A stretch of DNA of 64,000 bases from Desmodesmus armatus (GCA_007449985.2 VIIQ02000127.1:186001-250000); one strand, 5' to 3'. Positions 44,528-56,275 are shown, counted from the stretch's first letter. Notes: generated by a model from the sequence alone, not told the origin. Numbers and translations are program-made.

Positions 44528-46250
44528 TGCACAGCAGCGGTGGTTGTTGCCCCCTGACGGGTGCTGTTGTACTATTTCTGTTATTCTTGGTTTGTTTTCA
44601 TACAGTCGGAATGGGTGTAACATGCTCACTTGCATGGCGGCAGTGTCTTTTCATCAAGTTGAATTGTGGCCACCAGATTTGACAGCCCCCAGCAGCACCA
44701 CCACCGCAGGCTGGAGTAATATGCTGGTCAACCCCTTTCAAGGGTCCTCAGGACGTGAGGCACACATGCAGACACATACTTGACAATCAGGCTTCTTCTT
44801 TGTCAGCTGGAACCTGCATGACACGCATAGACAGCACGCAAGCAGCAGCCGGATTGTAAGGTGCAGGGATGATAGCACGAAATGCACAGTTTTGGGTTGT
44901 GCTCTGATTGAAGCCACTGACTATGATGGGAGCCACCGTGTAGCGCACATCAGGTCTGCTTCGCTGCAAGCAAGCACCTCAAACAGTTGCAGCTGAAAAG
45001 TGGTTCGACGTCCTCACTAATTGGCAAGGGCCTTGTTGCGGTTCTTGGCAGTAGCCTCTAAGCCTCAATCGCCTCAAAGGACATGACGTTGCTGCGCGAG
45101 GGTTCTACATCAAACTTCTGCACACCACACGTTGCCAGGTAGGAAGATCCAAGGCAGGCCCAATAGGAAGAAGGCACGCCTGAAGTATAGCTCCAGCCAT
45201 GTCTTACGCCAAGAGCTGAAGGTACTCTGCAGTGGCAGAAGCACAACCCTCAGTCCTGGGAACAGCTGATACAACAGGTCGTGCACTACCGGTACCCTCC
45301 AAATCATGGAACGCCACACCCTGGAAGCAGCACCAGATGATGCAGGTGCATCAAATCATTGCAAGCAACCCCAGTCTGATTGGAAGTAACAGCTGCAAAA
45401 GCAGTAGCACTCCACACTGTTTTGTGCTCACTCCTTTTGTCTTGTCAGGGCCAGTCACTGTTTGTCCTGGCTGCCCTGGCTGAAACCGTCTGCTGGCTGT
45501 CTAGCAGAAGGACACAGAGGGTCCCTGCCTCCACTCATTGCCCTGCAGCACGTCATAACGCCTGCACTCACGACATCAGTCGTTGTGCGGTGCTGAGGAT
45601 GCGATACCTGCAGGAAGGCACACATAGATGGTTCACAGGTATCTTCACACCAGCTGTTTGCTGGCACTGCTGGGCGCTCCTGATCTTGCTGCTGCTAGAC
45701 TCTGGGGCTCTGCTGCATGCTTTTCGACCTCAGCACTTACGCAAGGATTGAATACATCAGACTCTTGGCCACATGTGTATTGCTGCTGCAGCGTATCCTG
45801 CGCTGCTTGACGCTGGGTGCCGACACCACCAGTCCCAGAATACAGTCAGTTATGAAGTGCCGTGAGCCACTGACTAGCTAGGCAGCTTTGCGACAAGCTT
45901 GAACATTTCAGCAACTCACCAGGTGGGTCCTCGTCATCTTTCACACGCATTTTGGTTTGCTGCTGTGCTTGCGCATCAGCACATGAAACGGTGGATGTTG
46001 GGTCAATAGCAGCACTGTAAAGCTGCATCTGCAAGGAATCAAGATGTTAGGCATACGCTATGACAGCCTTTGTTTGCTGCGGGCTGGCTGCAGTTGGAGT
46101 TTGAGTGAATTGACTGACATTCACTCAGTGAGTTGAACCCCCCTTGTACCCCTCCCACAACCGCACACACGCCTCTCTTAGTTCAGCTCTCTCTGCGCGC
46201 GGAAACTTAGCTTGAAGTTGCGTATCCGTTATGTTCTTTTGAAGTTCTAC
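44528..46250. other. Intergenic stretch; possible small gene relic on minus strand
   Basis: It contains the VMA1 poly(A) signal TGTAA at 44616-44620. On the minus strand around 45322-45117 a hydrophobic frame (HDLLYQLFPGLRVVLLPLQS, WLELYFRRAFFLLGLPWIFLP) follows a plausible acceptor. A second frame (KFDVEPSRSNVMSFEAIEA, stop near 45060) could be a last exon. A possible first exon lies at 46028-45920 (MQLYSAAIDPTSTV, donor CCTG/GTGAGT). These could form a small membrane protein gene or a relic; exon phases could not be reconciled. Confidence 0.35.
44616..44620 (+). terminator. TGTAA poly(A) signal of VMA1
   Basis: TGTAA 89 bases after the VMA1 stop codon, matching green-algal usage. Confidence 0.55.
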
Positions 46251-47609
46251 ATGGGGGGGACAGCAGTGCACGTTCCCTGTTCGCTGATTTTGACAGCCAG
46301 CTTGCTGTTGTGGCTAAGCAGCAACTCATATGCCACATCACAAGGCTCGGATGTTCAGTTCTCTGCACCCACAAGGCTGGCAGGTGAGTCCCTCGAAGGC
46401 TGTCCTGCAGGCGTTCACTGCAGGCGTTGCAAACGGCATGATTGCCGCTCATGAGAACAAAACAGAGAGGCAGGGCTTGAAAGTGTGTCAGTGGATCCAG
46501 ACGCGCTCCTTCGTTTAGCCTCAGATGCATCAGCTGCAGCACCACCCAAGTGTAACCTGCCAGGTGCCTGCCAGTGGAAGGTCATGCAGCTGTCGTCAGG
46601 AAACCTGCCGATACCAGCAGATACAGGCGCCTGGATGTTGTCATGGTGCGGCAATAATGCAGTAGAGACATTCTCCACCAGCAGAGCTTATCGCACGGAC
46701 TGTGGTTGCAGTGGGAAAGGCAAGCAATCCCTAGCTGGTGGCAGCACAAGGGCCCTGCCGGATGTGCAAGCAAGAAGACTCAGGGACAGAATGGCAAGAC
46801 ATTGCTATACTTTATGACCCATGTCTGAGCCATGCAACCCTCGTGTTGCTCTGTTGTCCCCTTGCAGGTGGCAAACTGGGCACCACTGGGCGCAAACTGC
46901 ACTCGCCCCTTGTCCGCAAACCCACTGTCAACACCCCCATGGCAGAGCGTGGTGGCCAGTGCGGACCTGTGAAGAATTTCACATGCAACAAACAGTGCTG
47001 CAGTGCAACCTTTTGGTGTGGCAATGAAGCGAGACATTGTTCAGTGGCGGAGGGATGCCTGGAGGATTGGGGCGAGTGCGGGCAAAGTAAGACAGGGGTT
47101 GACCGGCCAAGACAGGTGTCCTGGTATGAAACATACCCAATAGCAGATTTGGTGCACGATTCAGTATATGGTAATGCATGTATACAGGCTGGTTGGCAGC
47201 ATGGGGGGCCCCAATCACAGGCGTTGGGGAATTGAAGACCAGGGAAGCCACAGCAAAGTGACATTGGTTGCGTCAGAGGATGTGGCCAAATTTGTTCAGC
47301 GTTCTGACAGTACCCATCCGTGCCCTGCCTGTTCTTTGCAGAGTGGGTGCTTCACTTTCCCTTGCCAAAAAACAAACAAAAGCGGCGCCCAGACAGTAAG
47401 TGCCCAGTGGACAGCCAGCAACGCTCCCAAGCAACTGTCATGCCAGTGACGCCACATGTTGTATTACTGTTTGGTTCAGTTGGCCAACTGCAGCAGGCAA
47501 GCAAAGAGCCGCTCGCAGATACATTTTGACATCTGCCATTCAGTAAGCCGTGTGCAAATGTGCATGACACGATGTCCTGCTGCTCCTCTGCCGCTTTCTG
47601 TGCTGCTTC

Positions 47610-47643
<34 letters not shown>

Positions 47644-49514
47644 CAAATTCTGGGGTCTGCATGTGTTGTTGCACAGACAACAGCAAAGAGGCGTATCCAC
47701 AGTTTGACAAATGTGGACCTGCATATGACAAATACTGCCGCGAGCCTATGTGCTGCAGCTTCTACGGCTACTGCAACATTTCAAAGGGTAAGAGGGTCCA
47801 GGGGCAAAGGGTTATCTTCCAAGTACAGAAGATGTCTATGAAGTCTGTTTTTTAACTCCGCAGAGTTATCCATACTAGAGGATGCAGATTGTTTTGGTTC
47901 ACGACCACCAGAGGCATGGTGCACAAACACAAGAGGGTCTGGGGCTACTGGGTCTTCATGAAGCTTTTGTCAACAAAAACCTTTTGTTTTGGAGAATGAA
48001 CATTTTGTCAGCTGGCACTTTGCAAGGGAGTGTGTGGCCTCAGATTGTGCTGCGCCGCATTTGGGCGCTGCTGCGTCGGCCACGAACTTGGTCACAGCAA
48101 GGCATGCAGCAGGCAACGCACTCTTACTGTGCAACTAGTGAACCTTGATGATACAGCATCACACGTTTGCTGGCAGCACCAACTAAAGCACGCTTCGAAA
48201 CTTTGTCTCTGCAGTAATGTAGCGCTGTTCTCCCCGTCTGTTGCGGCAGGAGACCATCATGCAAGACAGCCACACAATGACATGTTGCTGTGTGCCTGCA
48301 CTGCAGCCGCTCATGCTCATCAGGTGCACAGCACGCTAGCCAGGCACAGTGGCCGTGCATAGCTCTGTCTGATATGCTGTGCATGTTTGCCTGTCTGATG
48401 CTGTTCTTATGTCTCTGCCTTGCTGACTAGACCACTGTACCAAAGGCTGCCAGGAGGGGTGGGGCGCATGCTGGGGCGCAAATCGCCCAGATAGCGCCAA
48501 CAATGGGAGCACGAGTGCCAACGTGCAAAGCGCGAGTGCCACACCGGGTCTGCCCCCTGGTCAGATTGCTGGCATAGCTGTCAGTGGGTGAGTAGGCGAT
48601 TTTTGGCACATCAACCAGCTTCATGGGCTGTCGTTGTGCGCACATCGTGAGTGTTTGTCAAGTCCATATTCGTGCATGAGCATGTACCGCCCCAAACAAA
48701 AGCAGCTGGAAAAATGTTGCAACGCACTCATTGTGACCCTCAGGGCGTACTGCGGCAGCATGAGGCCACGCACGTAATCATGGGGTGCTGGCACTGTGCA
48801 CCTGGGGAAAGAGTCCAAGCCTCCGGCTGAGAAGATCAAAGCTGTGCTGTGCTGTGCTGTTCTATGCAGCTTCACTGCAACCTGTGCTGTCATTGGCGTG
48901 ATTATCAAGCTGGTACGGAGAAGGCAGCAGGGCAAGTCGGTGAGTCGCGTGCAACTGGCAATTGTCCAAGTGTGGCAGCAGCGCAAAGGGACAGATTATG
49001 TGAATTGCCTTGTCTGCCGACCAATCCGGGCCGAACAGTCCGGGCAACGAAGTGAAAATGTCTTGTCTGCCGAACAGTCCGGGCTACACTCTCGCTGTGC
49101 ACATGAGAGTGCTTGGTGATCAGAGCAGCACTATGTGTGCCACACAGGGCTACCTGCTGCAGGGCTGTTCGCCGTCACAGCAACTGACACAATTGCAAGT
49201 GTGCCATATTGCGCTGACTGCACTGGTTAGATGTCCCAGCTTAGCTAACAGTTCAACTCTGCACTCTACTGCACTTCGTCTTTTCTGTGCTGCACTTGCT
49301 GCTGCAGATCCAGATCAGCGTGCCCTTGTCCAATGCTCCAAGTGTCGGCAGCCCCTTTGCCAAGGTGCAGCTCGGCAGAGCGTCCCGCGGAAACAGCTTT
49401 GGCAGCAGTGGCAGCATGCATTCAGTGGCTCAGATGCTGCGTGACGTTGCACAGAATGTGCAGCAGGGGACGTCGTCTTTCACAGCCAAAACAGGGTATG
49501 GGTCGAATACCTGA
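46251..49514 (+). CDS. Type I membrane protein with hevein-like chitin-binding modules
   Basis: Exons: 46251-46383, 46492-46719, 46868-47086, 47342-47395, 47677-47787, 47864-47936, 48044-48096, 48431-48587, 48870-48939, 49308-49514, giving 434 residues with consistent phases. A signal peptide (VPCSLILTASLLLWLSSNSYA) is followed by Cys-rich extracellular modules. CGPVKNFTCNKQCCS...CSVAEGCLEDWGECG (about 151-190) and CGPAYDKYCREPMCCSFYGYC (about 223-244) fit chitin-binding type 1 (CBM18/hevein). A third, looser one combines LCCAAFGRCC with HCTKGCQEGWGACW. A single transmembrane helix (about 336-358) ends in RRR and precedes a ~70-residue Ser/Gln-rich tail without a kinase. It may bind chitin-like or GlcNAc polymers in the alga's own wall or on a partner. 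Two introns (after exons 2 and 7) use GC donors and are the weakest joins. Confidence 0.65.
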
Positions 49515-49611
49515 TGACGTCCAGCATTGCCTGAGTGACAGGCTGTTGTTTCGGGTGGGCAAGGCTTGAGTTTTCAACTGCGTCTTGCTTGTGGGTTACT
49601 CACGCTGGTAG

Positions 49612-49690
49612 ATGGTGATGGTGGTGGAGGTGGCGTTGTGGTAGTGGTGGTGGTGATGGTGGCAGTAGTGGTGGTTGTGGTAGTGGCAGG
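49612..49690. repeat. GGT/GTG microsatellite
   Basis: About 80 bases of imperfect GGT/GTG repeats just after the chitin-binding gene. Confidence 0.85.
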
Positions 49691-49879
49691 TCAGGCTGTA
49701 GGTGTAGTGCAGTCTCGTCTGTTTCAGACAGAGGTTTCAGTGTTGATCAGTTTGACCTCCCTGTGCCAGCTGCCTTTGCCTGGCCGGCTCATGGCAATGC
49801 GGCTTTGCTGCTTTTGTCTTTTGGCTTGACGTTGCGCTGAAGAAGCTCTGTGCTTTGCTTGCAAGCAGCTCTTATGTTC

Positions 49880-52800
49880 CTCCTGTTTCCAGCATGCTTT
49901 TTCCCAGCTATGATTGAAACGTTCATGTGAGGGGCTGCCTGTGTGTTGTGATGTGCTGATCGCCTCAGGGACATGGTTGCTGTCGTGCTGCCTGTCCACG
50001 CACCAGCAGCATGCTGTATGCACCGGTTTGCCCACTCCTGCATTAGCAGCGCGGTTGCTGCTCTTGCCCAGTGCAGCAGTGCACTCTGCTGGCTTTCCAG
50101 CATGTGAGTCAGAAGTGTTGCGACAACTCATAGGTGCAGCAGAATGGGGAGCACTGGGGGCGCTGATTTGCAGGGACTCCTCTGCTCAAGTGGCAGCCGC
50201 CGCTGGCGGGGCTGGCTGCTGTGCTGTACGCTGCAGTAAAACTGCTTGCTGCTCAACCGTTGCTGACTCTGTGCTGGCGCGGGAAGTCATTGCGGCCTTC
50301 TGTTGGGTTTGTGGCAGGGCAGGCCTGTGTCAACAAGGAGTTGTCGTTGGAGCGGGCAGGGTCCAACTTGAAGCTGCATTCCTGGGTGCGGGACGGGACT
50401 CAAAGTGTGTGCAGGGATCGGTGCCTGTGGTGGTTGAAGCTGATATCCAAAAACTTGCGCTCATGTAAGTTTGAAGGCTGGGACTATTGGTGGCCTTGTC
50501 AGTGTAGGGGTTGTGGAGTTCTGACACCTCTGGGTGACGACTTCAGCAAAGTGGCTTGTACCAGCCCCCTTACTGTTGCGGTGCAGGGAGGTTGCAGGGA
50601 GGCATGCGCAGGTTGTGCTGGAGCAACTTGCATGGCATGTGGATGTTTGTGTCAATATAGGCTGGGGCAACCAGGTTGGCAGGGTGGCTGTGCTGGCTGA
50701 TTGTGTCGCCCAGCAGGTGGAAACAGCTCAGGGCGTATGCTGGGCAGGGTACAGCTGTGGACTGGCATGTGGCAGGAGAATGGTTGTGGTGCTGTGTTAT
50801 TGGTTTTGGGGCTGTGGCTGGTTGCCATGGCAGATCAACATCAGGCTGTGATGGTTTGCATGTGCAGAACTTGCTGGAGCACACCCTGGTGGCTGTGCGG
50901 CTGGTGCAGCCGACAAACGGTGCTGCCGAGTGATATGCTGTTCAGCAAGATATGCAGGCTAGGTGCCATCAGGTGCCATTATAAGCCGAAGGATGCACAA
51001 GGGCTGTTGTGCTTAGTGTGGGCCTGCAGGGTTAAGGGCTGTCAATGGCACCACCAGCATGCAGTTAACTGGAAACGGCTCTGCTGATGTGTTGGCGGGT
51101 GATGGGTGTTCACTGTGCCCCCCCTTTACTCGTGCCTTCGTCAGTGCTTCTGGTATGGCAGATATTGTGGGAATGCGTCAGCCGGTGCTGGACACCCAAG
51201 TGGGCTTCACGGTGCTGGTGGTCGTTGTCGCAGCGCACACCTGTATTTGGATGAACAGTGTGGGGTCGTGTGAGCCCACTCACAGCGAGGAAACCAGGAA
51301 GCAAGCCCGGACAAACCGGACTGCAGAGGTGTGGTGTGCTGGTCTCCTCAATTTTAGCAAAATGCTGGCGGGTGGATGTGCAGGCTGTATGGGTTAATTT
51401 TCTAGCTCGCCAACATGTAGGCTGCACGGCGACCTGTTTCTGCCTGTCCCGGCAGGGGTTGTGGCTCACCTCCTGGCGGCTCGTACACCAGCTCTCATAC
51501 GATGGTGTGGGTGGCAGCATGCATAGGCAATGCTGTGTGATCCTGGGAGTTCATCATATGCATCACTACATCCAAAATCAACCACCACATTCCCGAGCTC
51601 ATGAACTGTCGTTGGTCCGTTCATGTTGGCTGTCATTGTACGACAAACACAGCTCTACCCCAAGCCGCATGGCTATAGTGCAGTTGCCGTGTTGCTTCTG
51701 TAGTCAAATGGTCACACTGTTGACCGACCGTGGTCAACAGCGGGACCCTCCTCTGACAGCTGCCCTTGTCTGGCAGGCAGCTGGCAATGGGACTTTGCTG
51801 CGTGCGTCTTCGGCTGTAAAAGCTGAAGAAGCTGTGTGCAAGCAGCTTTTACGTTTGTTACCCCTTGTTCCAGCATGCTGATTTCCAGCTATGATCAAAC
51901 TGAGTATGTGTTAGGGGCTGCCTCTGGTATGTATACGCGCTCATCAGAATAGGGACATGTTTGCTGTCATGCTGCCTGAACACGCATGTGCAGCGGGCTC
52001 TGTGTACGGTGCTGCCCACCCCTGCATTAGCAGCGCCGGTGCTGCCCTTGCCCATTGGAGCATCGCACATTGCTGGCTTGGCAGCATGTGAGCCATGGTG
52101 GTGCAACTCATAGGTGCAGCAGAACGGGAAGCACTAGGGGTGCTGGTTTGCTCTTATTTCTGCTGATGTGTCAGCCGCTGGTGGTTGGCTGCCATGCTGA
52201 GCTTTACAGGGAAGACTGTGTCAGCTGTTCAGCCCTTGATGAAGACTGCGTTGCGGAAGGGATCACAGATTTTTGTTGGGTCTGTGGCAGGGCAGGGCAT
52301 TGTCAACATGGATCGTGGTTGAAGCTGGCAGGGTCCAGCTTGAAGCTGCAGCGCTAGGTGCGGGACCCACCCCCTAGCAGCGTCGGTGTTGCCCTTGCGC
52401 ATTCCAGTGCTGCACACTGCTGGCTTGAAAACGTGTGAGCCGGAAGTGTTGCAACTCATAGGTGCAGTAGAATGGAAAGCACTGGGGCACTGGTGTGCTG
52501 ATATTCCTGCTCAAGTGTCAGCCGCTGCTGCCGTGGTTGCTTTGCTGCAGTTTACAGGGAACAGTCTGCTTGCTACTCATGCTCAGCCGCTGCTCTCCGT
52601 CGGTGCGGGGAGCTATTCCGGCCTTCTGTTGGGTTTGTGGCCCGGCAGGGCTTTGTCCACATGCATTGGGGGTTTGAGCTGGCAGGCTCAAGCGTGTAGC
52701 AGTGCTGCGTCCGGGATAGGACGCAAAGTTTGTGAAGGGAGGGATCCTGTGGTGGTTGAAGTTGAGAACGCCAATACTCATGTTATTTTGGAGTGAGCAC

Positions 52801-52960
52801 CCCAACACTCATGGTCATGTGGAGTTTGTGACTGGGGCTATTGGTGGCCTTGTCAGTTTGGGAGCTGTGGAGATCCTGACACCTCTGCCCTGGGGGAGAA
52901 AAAGGGGGAAAAGACACCTCTGCGTGTCGACCCGAGCGAAGTGGCTTGTGTGACCATGTG
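49880..52960. repeat. Three diverged copies of a ~500-700 bp segment
   Basis: Blocks at about 49880-50570, 51845-52345 and 52375-52960 share GCAACTCATAGGTGCAG near their middle, a frame reading FCWVCGRAG, and (first and third) TATTGGTGGCCTTGTCAGT plus TTCTGACACCTCTG/ATCCTGACACCTCTG. They are too degraded to define a gene. They fill the space between the chitin-binding gene and the satellite array. Confidence 0.7.
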
Positions 52961-53093
52961 GTGAAGTGGCGGTTTGCCCCTTCACAGAGTGGCAGTTGTT
53001 GGGTTGAGCTGAGCCATTCTCTCGCCTGAGCCTTTGAGGGGTGGCTTTTGTTGCTCGACTCTGCTCTTGTAATTTGCCCAGCCTGAAAAAACT

Positions 53094-55372
53094 GAGTCAG
53101 AGTGCAGCGCGTAGCGTTGGGTTGGTGTCGGCGGGTGCCGCGTGATGGTGCGCAGCGGTGGTGGTCCGCAAAAAAAACATCTGCTTGGCTCTGATGAAAG
53201 ACAAAAATAGTGTCTTCAAGCGTACCAACATGCACCCCAATTGAGTCAGAGTGCAGCGCGTAGCGTTGGGTTGGTGTCGGCGGGTGCCGCGTGATGGTGC
53301 GCAGCGGTGGTGGTCCGCAAAAAAACATCTGCTTGGCTCTGATGAAAGACAAAAATAGTGTCTTCAAGCGTACCAACATGCACCCCAATTGAGTCAGAGT
53401 GCAGCGCGTAGCGTTGGGTTGGTGTCGGCGGGTGCCGCGTGATGGTGCGCAGCGGTGGTGGTCCGCAAAAAAAACATCTGCTTGGCTCTGATGAAAGACA
53501 AAAATAGTGTCTTCAAGCGTACCAACATGCACCCCAATTGAGTCAGAGTGCAGCGCGTAGCGTTGGGTTGGTGTCGGCGGGTGCCGCGTGATGGTGCGCA
53601 GCGGTGGTGGTCCGCAAAAAAAACATCTGCTTGGCTCTGATGAAAGACAAAAATAGTGTCTTCAAGCGTACCAACATGCACCCCAATTGAGTCAGAGTGC
53701 AGCGCGTAGCGTTGGGTTGGTGTCGGCGGGTGCCGCGTGATGGTGCGCAGCGGTGGTGGTCCGCAAAAAAACATCTGCTTGGCTTTAATAAAAGACAAAA
53801 ATAGTGTCTTCAAGCGTACCAACATGCACCCCAATTGAGTCAGAGTGCAGCGCGTAGCGTTGGGTTGGTGTCGGCGGGTGCCGCGTGATGGTGCGCAGCG
53901 GTGGTGGTCCGCAAATTTTACATCTGCTTGGCTCTGATTAAAGACAAAAATAGTGTCTTCAAGCGTACCAACATGCACCCCAATTGAGTCAGAGTGCAGC
54001 GCGTAGCGTTGGGTTGGTGTCGGCGGGTGCCGCGTGATGGTGCGCAGCGGTGGTGGTCCGCAAAAAAAACATCTGCTTGGCTCTGATGAAAGACAAAAAT
54101 AGTGTCTTCAAGCGTACCAACATGCACCCCAATTGAGTCAGAGTGCAGCGCGTAGCGTTGGGTTGGTGTCAGCGGGTGCCGCGTGATGGTGCGCAGCGGT
54201 GGTGGTCCGCAAAAAAACATCTGCTTGGCTCTGATGAAAGACAAAAATAGTGTCTTCAAGCGTACCAACATGCACCCCAATTGAGTCAGAGTGCAGCGCG
54301 TAGCGTTGGGTTGGTGTCAGCGGGTGCCGCGTGATGGTGCGCAGCGGTGGTGGTCCGCAAAAAAAACATCTGCTTGGCTCTGATGAAAGACAAAAATAGT
54401 GTCTTCAAGCGTACCAACATGCACCCCAATTGAGTCAGAGTGCAGCGCGTAGCGTTGGGTTGGTGTCGGCGGGTGCCGCGTGATGGTGAGCAGCGGTGGT
54501 GGTCCGCAAAAAAAACATCTGCTTGGCTCTGATGAAAGACAAAAATAGTGTCTTCAAGCGTACCAACATGCACCCCAATTGAGTCAGAGTGCAGCGCGTA
54601 GCGTTGGGTTGGTGTCAGCGGGTGCCGCGTGATGGTGCGCAGCGGTGGTGGTCCGCAAAAAAAACATCTGCTTGGCTCTGATGAAAGACAAAAATAGTGT
54701 CTTCAAGCGTACCAACATGCACCCCAATTGAGTCAGAGTGCAGCGCGTAGCGTTGGGTTGGTGTCGGCGGGTGCCGCGTGATGGTGCGCAGCGGTGGTGG
54801 TCCGCAAAAAAACATCTGCTTGGCTCTGATGAAAGACAAAAATAGTGTCTTCAAGCGTACCAACATGCACCCCAATTGAGTCAGAGTGCAGCGCGTAGCG
54901 TTGGGTTGGTGTCGGCGGGTGCCGCGTGATGGTGCGCAGCGGTGGTGGTCCGCAAAAAAAACATCTGCTTGGCTCTGATGAAAGACAAAAATAGTGTCTT
55001 CAAGCGTACCAACATGCACCCCAATTGAGTCAGAGTGCAGCGCGTAGCGTTGGGTTGGTGTCGGCGGGTGCCGCGTGATGGTGCGCAGCGGTGGTGGTCC
55101 GCAAAAAAAACATCTGCTTGGCTTTGATGAAAGACAAACATGGTGTCTTCAAGCGTACCAACATGCACCCCAATTGAGTCAGAGTGCAGCGCGTAGCGTT
55201 GGGTTGGTGTCGGCGGGTGCCGCGTGATGGTGCGCAGCGGTGGTGGTCCGCAAAAAAACATCTGCTTGGCTCTGATGAAAGACAAAAATAGTGTCTTCAA
55301 GCGTACCAACATGCACCCCAATTGAGTCAGAGTGCAGCGCGTAGCGTTGGGTTGGTGTCGGCGGGTGCCGCG
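53094..55372. repeat. ~149-bp satellite array, 15.3 copies
   Basis: Units begin with GAGTCAGAGTGCAGCGCG at 53094, 53243, 53391, 53540, 53689, 53837, 53986, 54135, 54283, 54432, 54581, 54730, 54878, 55027, 55176 and 55324; the last is cut after 49 bases. Units are nearly identical and 148 or 149 bp long according to a 7- or 8-A run. The short ones (2nd, 5th, 8th, 12th, 15th) recur every third unit with one exception. Open frames on the minus strand that repeat HVGTLEDTIFVF and related strings arise from the repeat and are not genes. Confidence 0.97.
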
Positions 55373-55660
55373 AGTAGCTGATATTTACCGATACTGGCAC
55401 ACTTTAGGTTTTCAGCACCATCCCCAGTGTATCTCCTTATCCATCCTCATCAACTCCAGTCTATACACGATTTAACTTAACTCAACACCCACCTTTTCAG
55501 CACCTAAGTCAGTCTCATCTCTAACACCCAACAAAACTTGTCAGTCTCATCAGTGTTAGTCAGCAGAAAAATAAATGAGAACCCACCGAGACGCACCACA
55601 TTCAGCCCCATAGTCAGTCGCACACAATCTCACACAATCCCCAAGTCAGTCTCCCCCAGT
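55373..55660. repeat. Presumed left terminal region with GTCAGTCKC motifs
   Basis: This non-coding 290-bp stretch follows the element boundary. GTCAGTCTC occurs at 55508-55516, 55540-55548 and 55645-55653, and GTCAGTCGC at 55613-55621, all in the same orientation. By position it should be the left terminal inverted repeat, but the right copy is outside the window. Confidence 0.55.
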
Positions 55661-55678
55661 CTTACGAAGTGTGTTTAG

Positions 55679-55769
55679 TGCGTTTCATATATAATGCGTA
55701 TCTCATAGAAAGTTCGTGCGTTTAATGCGTTTCATCAAAGATAAAAATATATTTAGTTAAGTTATAGAA
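55679..55769 (+). promoter_or_regulatory. Putative element promoter, zinc-finger gene
   Basis: TGCGTTT occurs at 55679-55685, 55717-55723 and 55726-55732, followed by AAAGATAAAAATATATTTAG just before the ATG. The same TGCGKTT plus A/T-rich TATAAA-like arrangement precedes the polymerase, the 109-residue gene and the 62388 gene on the other strand. Confidence 0.55.
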
Positions 55770-56207
55770 ATGAGCGAAGTCAAGCAAGTCAAAAAATGCT
55801 CCAAATGTAAACTGACTTATCATACAGATGCCTTTTAAAAGAACCGTCGTACAAAAGATGGTTTGGATGGTCAGTGTGTCAATTGTAGGGGAGAGTATGG
55901 TAGTGAGGTTATTACTTGTGATGTATGTGGTAAGAAGCATACAAAGGCAGGTAAAGCAACCCATAAGTATCAATGTGCCTTACAACAAGAAGCACAACTG
56001 ATAGGTGTGTCAAAGTTCAACCTTTGTCATTACTACATACTAAAGGGTATTGACAAGCAACCTTTAAACATCAAGCGTGGTGTCAAGTATATTTGTAATT
56101 GTTATAACGAGGACGAGTGGAGTAGAGAGCATCGTTTTGCAGAGAAATTGAAAACCGATATATACGAGAAGATACAACAATACAAGAACTCTCCAGTTTC
56201 ACTGTGA
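55770..56207 (+). pseudogene. Zinc-ribbon protein gene with in-frame stop
   Basis: The frame starts at ATG 55770 and ends at 56207, interrupted by TAA at 55836-55838 (codon 23). The stop falls inside a conserved-looking motif: CSKCKLTYHTDAF, then the stop, then KNRRTKDGLDGQCVNC. This C-x2-C...F.KN...DGL...C-x2-C layout is seen in phage and viral zinc ribbons related to endonuclease VII-like proteins. A second CxxC...H...C finger (CDVCGKKHTKAGKATHKYQC) follows, then a basic C-terminus. It is the only recognised element gene on the plus strand and converges on the integrase. A nucleic-acid binding role is inferred. TAA is used as a normal stop elsewhere in the element, so recoding is unlikely. 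Confidence 0.7.
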
Positions 56208-56225
56208 TTTTTTTCTCATATTAAT

Positions 56226-56275
56226 TTAAGCACCGTAGCCGATGCTTTAACTAATCTACGGATTAGGGTGCTTAA
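56226..56275. terminator. Hairpin between convergent zinc-finger and integrase genes
   Basis: TTAAGCACCGTAG (56226-56238) faces CTACGG and GGTGCTTAA (56256-56275), giving a two-part stem. It sits 19 bases after the zinc-finger stop and 47 bases after the integrase stop on the opposite strand. It could end transcripts from both sides. Confidence 0.6.

Noticed and set aside
45060..46034. A presenilin-enhancer-like (PEN-2) membrane protein gene
   Set aside because: Only a weak impression from YFRRAFFLLGLPWIF; the order of conserved residues does not fit and the exons cannot be joined in phase.
53094..55372. CRISPR-like array
   Set aside because: The units are contiguous and identical over their whole length; there are no short repeats with unique spacers.
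52783..55400. Long minus-strand open frames with repeated HVGTLEDTIFVF and related strings
   Set aside because: They arise from the 148/149-bp satellite; the period is not a multiple of three, so the frames rotate through all readings. No start context or family motif.
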